Made by a program: the position numbers and the translations under genes. Below are positions 4,554 through 6,895 of a DNA stretch of 6,895 nucleotides, piece by piece (position 1 is the stretch's first letter; every line of letters starts with the position of its first letter). The notes under the pieces are model-generated. The model was not told the origin of the DNA. It was given only the letters and a program-made list of their open reading frames with translations, and searched no databases. The DNA is taken from contig JAEDHB010000055.1 of NCBI GenBank assembly GCA_016297265.1, positions 1 to 6,895 of the forward strand. The letters are read 5' to 3'. This stretch comes from Butyrivibrio sp. Its GTDB lineage: Bacteria > Bacillota > Clostridia > Lachnospirales > Lachnospiraceae.

Positions 4554-6745
4554 AGCAGATATCTGTTAAGAATTTCTTTAAGCTTATCAGGCAGAATTGG
4601 TTTGCCGAGATAATCATCAAAGCCAAGGGATATATAGTATTCTTTTGCGTCCGAACCCGTGTTGGCAGTGAGCATTACTATTTTTGCATTGTAACTCTCG
4701 TTATTATCCATTTCATTTATCCGGTTAAGGGTTTCCACACCATCCATTCCGGGCATATGATGGTCAAGAAAAATAATGTCAAAGTGGTCCTTGGTTATCA
4801 GGTCAAGACATTCAAATCCGCTTGTAACACCGGTGACTGCAATGCCGGTGTTTTTTAATAGGGAGGATAGAACTCTTCGGTTGACTTCCGTGTCATCCAC
4901 AATCAATGCTTTTTTTCCATAGAAGCTTCCTGCCGGCATGGTGCGGTTGATGTTTGAGAAGATTTTTGCGTCGGGCTTGTGATACGTAAAATCTCCGATA
5001 GGTGCATAATTGATAATTTCCTGCAAAATACTGAATGAAAAGGTACTTCCTTTTCCGTATGTACTCTCAACATTGAGCGCACTGTCCATAAGTGACAGAA
5101 GCTGGATTGTTATACTGAGGCCCAGACCTGTTCCCTGTATTTTGCCTGTATGCTCATAATCAAATCGCTTGTAGGCCTCAAAGAGGTGGGCTTTATCCTC
5201 GTCCTTAATTCCAATGCCTGTGTCGGTAATTGTAAAATGCAAATTAGCAATGTCATCAATTATATCACATTTAATGGACAGGGTGATGCTGCCTTTTTCT
5301 GTATATTTGACGGCATTGGACAAAATATTGATGAGTATCTGCTGTATGCGAAGTGTGTCACCCATCAGAACGGAAGGTATTTTCGAATCAATATCAATGT
5401 AAAAATCAATATTTTTGTCGTTGGATTTGATGTAGGTTATGCTGATGATATTGGTCAACATGCTTTTAAAATCGTATTTTGATTCCTTGATGGACATTTT
5501 GCCGGCTTCCAGTTTGGACAGATCAAGAAAGTCATTGATGAGGTCAATCATCATTTCAGCGGAAGATTTAATGTCATTGGAATACTGCAGTATGCCGGGG
5601 TCCGAACATTCCTTCTGAATCATCTCGTTCATTCCGTATATTGCATTTAACGGCGTTCTGATTTCATGGGAAATCTGAGACAGGAAATTATTTTTGTTGC
5701 GACTTGACTCCTGAACCATGCTAATCTCGCGCTCAAAGTTCTTCACATTTTCAGTTTCATCAATGATTGAAATGTAACATCCCAGATAATTATTTTTGGA
5801 ATCAAAAAGCTGCTGGGCTTCAACCGTAAGATACATTTTTTCGCCGTTAATCTCCACAGAATCATTCCATACGATTTTCCGGTTTTCTTCAAAGGGATGT
5901 TTTTTCAAGGTGCCGGTGTATATTTCCTCCGCCCTCTCAAAATTTGGCTTGTCATAGCAAAACATATCCCATACGCGCTGATTGCTGTAGAGACATTTGT
6001 GATTGTTATCGAAAAACAGAATGCCACTGTTAAGGTCTTCAACGACTAAACCTAACATATCATTAATCACATCTCTGGATGCAATAAAAAGGGCATATAT
6101 GGTTATTGCAATTGCAAGTATACCATAGAAAATAATGGAGATATTAATGTTGAGCTTAACTGCAAGAGTTGCAGCGTCAAGCAGAATAACAGTCATAAAA
6201 ATAGTTGCGATGCTGACATATTTTCTTTTGTATACAGAAGCGCATTTAATTATTTTGGCAACAAGAACAACCATGATGAGCGCTACAACAATGTATGATA
6301 ATGCAAAGTGAACAACATACCAGAAGCTGCTATTGGTTACGGAATATGTATCAACGTAATTAATTACCGTTTTCTTAACTTCATAACAATGATTCCAAAT
6401 CGGATTGATAAAGTTGTTCGTCATATCAAGAAGCATAAATAAGTGTATCGGAATAGATATATATTTTGGCATCATTCTATCATGTGTGAATATGTACACA
6501 AACGAAAAGAATGTCAGCAGCATAGCGCTGATAAGTCCGGTAAAGAAGCTGTATGAAATACAGGCAACAGTCACATTCGGAGCCAGCAAATACACGACAT
6601 ACACACCCATTCCAAGAATTGCCATGGCGTTACAAGCCCTTGTGCATTTTGCCATCAGGGATTTTAGGGGTAATGTTTTAAAGATTACAAAAAAATTGAT
6701 ACCGATAACAATACAAAGTAAGAGTGCAAAAAAGCTTTTTGTCAT
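4550..6745 (-). CDS. Membrane-bound hybrid sensor histidine kinase (membrane sensor-PAS-HisKA-HATPase-receiver)
   Basis: A 731-residue signalling protein. About seven hydrophobic segments fill residues 5-222, resembling 7TM-type kinase sensor regions, with an outside loop likely around 117-140. A PAS-like domain spans about 230-335. The HisKA domain carries the phospho-accepting His360 (SHEIRTPLNA). The ATPase domain has the N box (Asn473, Asn477), the G1 box DTGIGI (508-513) and the G2 box GTGLGL (538-543). The C-terminal receiver has acidic Asp617/Asp618, phospho-acceptor Asp661 (FLDHHMPGMDG), Thr693 and Lys715. All catalytic residues are intact, so it should pass phosphate from His360 to Asp661. 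No HPt or DNA-binding output is present, and no separate response regulator lies in the window. The ATG at 6745 is chosen over the frame start at 6808 because AGGAGA (6757-6752) precedes it and the longer form would include the promoter. The signal sensed is unknown. Confidence 0.93.
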   Translation of the reverse strand: MTKSFFALLLCIVIGINFFVIFKTLPLKSLMAKCTRACNAMAILGMGVYVVYLLAPNVTVACISYSFFTGLISAMLLTFFSFVYIFTHDRMMPKYISIPIHLFMLLDMTNNFINPIWNHCYEVKKTVINYVDTYSVTNSSFWYVVHFALSYIVVALIMVVLVAKIIKCASVYKRKYVSIATIFMTVILLDAATLAVKLNINISIIFYGILAIAITIYALFIASRDVINDMLGLVVEDLNSGILFFDNNHKCLYSNQRVWDMFCYDKPNFERAEEIYTGTLKKHPFEENRKIVWNDSVEINGEKMYLTVEAQQLFDSKNNYLGCYISIIDETENVKNFEREISMVQESSRNKNNFLSQISHEIRTPLNAIYGMNEMIQKECSDPGILQYSNDIKSSAEMMIDLINDFLDLSKLEAGKMSIKESKYDFKSMLTNIISITYIKSNDKNIDFYIDIDSKIPSVLMGDTLRIQQILINILSNAVKYTEKGSITLSIKCDIIDDIANLHFTITDTGIGIKDEDKAHLFEAYKRFDYEHTGKIQGTGLGLSITIQLLSLMDSALNVESTYGKGSTFSFSILQEIINYAPIGDFTYHKPDAKIFSNINRTMPAGSFYGKKALIVDDTEVNRRVLSSLLKNTGIAVTGVTSGFECLDLITKDHFDIIFLDHHMPGMDGVETLNRINEMDNNESYNAKIVMLTANTGSDAKEYYISLGFDDYLGKPILPDKLKEILNRYLL

Positions 6746-6775
6746 ATATTTTCTCCTAATATTGTAAATTTCATG

Positions 6776-6804
6776 TTGACAATCCCCTCTTATAGTGATA
6801 TTAT
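6776..6804 (+). promoter_or_regulatory. Promoter of the tRNA-Lys gene
   Basis: A perfect TTGACA (6776-6781), a 17-bp spacer and TATTAT (6799-6804, five of six matches) make a strong sigma-A-type promoter. The start would fall near 6811, about 27 bases before the mature tRNA 5' end. Confidence 0.7.
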
Positions 6805-6828
6805 ACACAAGTGCTTAAAAGTTAACAA
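6800..6828 (-). promoter_or_regulatory. Promoter of the hybrid kinase gene
   Basis: On the - strand, TTGTTA (6828-6823, four of six) stands 17 bp upstream of a perfect TATAAT (6805-6800). The start would be near 6793, giving a leader of about 48 bases to the ATG at 6745. It overlaps the tRNA-Lys promoter. Confidence 0.65.
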
Positions 6829-6837
6829 CATATTTAT

Positions 6838-6895
6838 GCGCCTTTAGCTCAGTTGGTAGAGCACCTGACTCTTAATCAGGGTGTCCAGGGTTCGA
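6838..6895 (+). tRNA. tRNA-Lys (anticodon CTT), cut by the window edge
   Basis: The 5' acceptor strand GCGCCTT (6838-6844) is followed by TA. The D-stem GCTC/GAGC is at 6847-6850 and 6859-6862, with the D-loop AGTTGGTA between. The anticodon stem CCTGA/TCAGG (6864-6868, 6876-6880) holds the loop CTCTTAA with anticodon CTT at 6871-6873, which reads AAG lysine codons. The variable loop, the T-stem 5' strand and part of the T-loop (TTCGA) follow. The last part lies outside the window, so the acceptor pairing cannot be checked. Confidence 0.95.

Noticed and set aside
6405..6767. 120-codon + strand frame near the right end
   Set aside because: It is antisense to the membrane region of the kinase; its hydrophobic look comes from the complementary membrane-segment codons.
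1..6895. CRISPR array, insertion sequence or toxin-antitoxin pair
   Set aside because: I saw no spaced direct repeats, no transposase motifs and no small paired genes; all longer genes match known cellular families.

Overview
The window looks like chromosomal DNA from an anaerobic, low-GC Gram-positive bacterium, most likely a Clostridia or Lachnospiraceae-type organism. The evidence is AT-rich base composition, sigma-A-type TTGACA/TATAAT promoters with strong AGGAGG-type ribosome binding sites, a desulfoferrodoxin (an anaerobe's superoxide defence), a DacF-like D,D-carboxypeptidase and a SAP/DUF6434-like protein of a type I recall from Clostridia. The genus cannot be fixed from the sequence alone.

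Left part (1-2320, all + strand). The window opens with the last 41 codons of a protein, possibly a flavodoxin-family oxidoreductase. A 3' tRNA fragment follows at once: a complete T-arm and acceptor 3' strand with no 5' half, which resembles the scar left at one end of an element integrated into a tRNA gene. Next come a SAP-domain/DUF6434-like protein, a two-iron desulfoferrodoxin with its own promoter and terminator hairpin, and a DEDDh 3'-5' exonuclease with a C-terminal Cys/His cluster. 

Middle part (2309-4396). A D-alanyl-D-alanine carboxypeptidase (- strand) converges on the exonuclease with a 12-bp tail overlap. It is divergent from trmB, the tRNA m7G46 methyltransferase (+ strand). 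The two start codons are about 100 bp apart and the likely promoters overlap at a symmetric -10 element. 

Right part (4397-6895). A short intergenic stretch holds a 13-bp hairpin with a T-tract that terminates the - strand gene, and an odd Cys-rich open frame without a start codon. A hybrid sensor kinase follows on the - strand (membrane sensor, PAS, HisKA, HATPase, receiver). It is divergent from a tRNA-Lys(CTT) gene cut by the window edge. Here too the two promoters overlap on a 7-bp symmetric -10 element, the reverse complement of the one between dacF-like and trmB.

The genes do not form one pathway. They look like housekeeping and accessory genes in mostly single-gene transcription units: peptidoglycan trimming, tRNA modification, superoxide detoxification, nucleic acid processing and signalling. 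I see no convincing new multi-gene system. The points most worth a second look are the tRNA scar, the paired symmetric divergent promoters, the palindromes around the desulfoferrodoxin gene and the exonuclease with its C-terminal Cys/His cluster.
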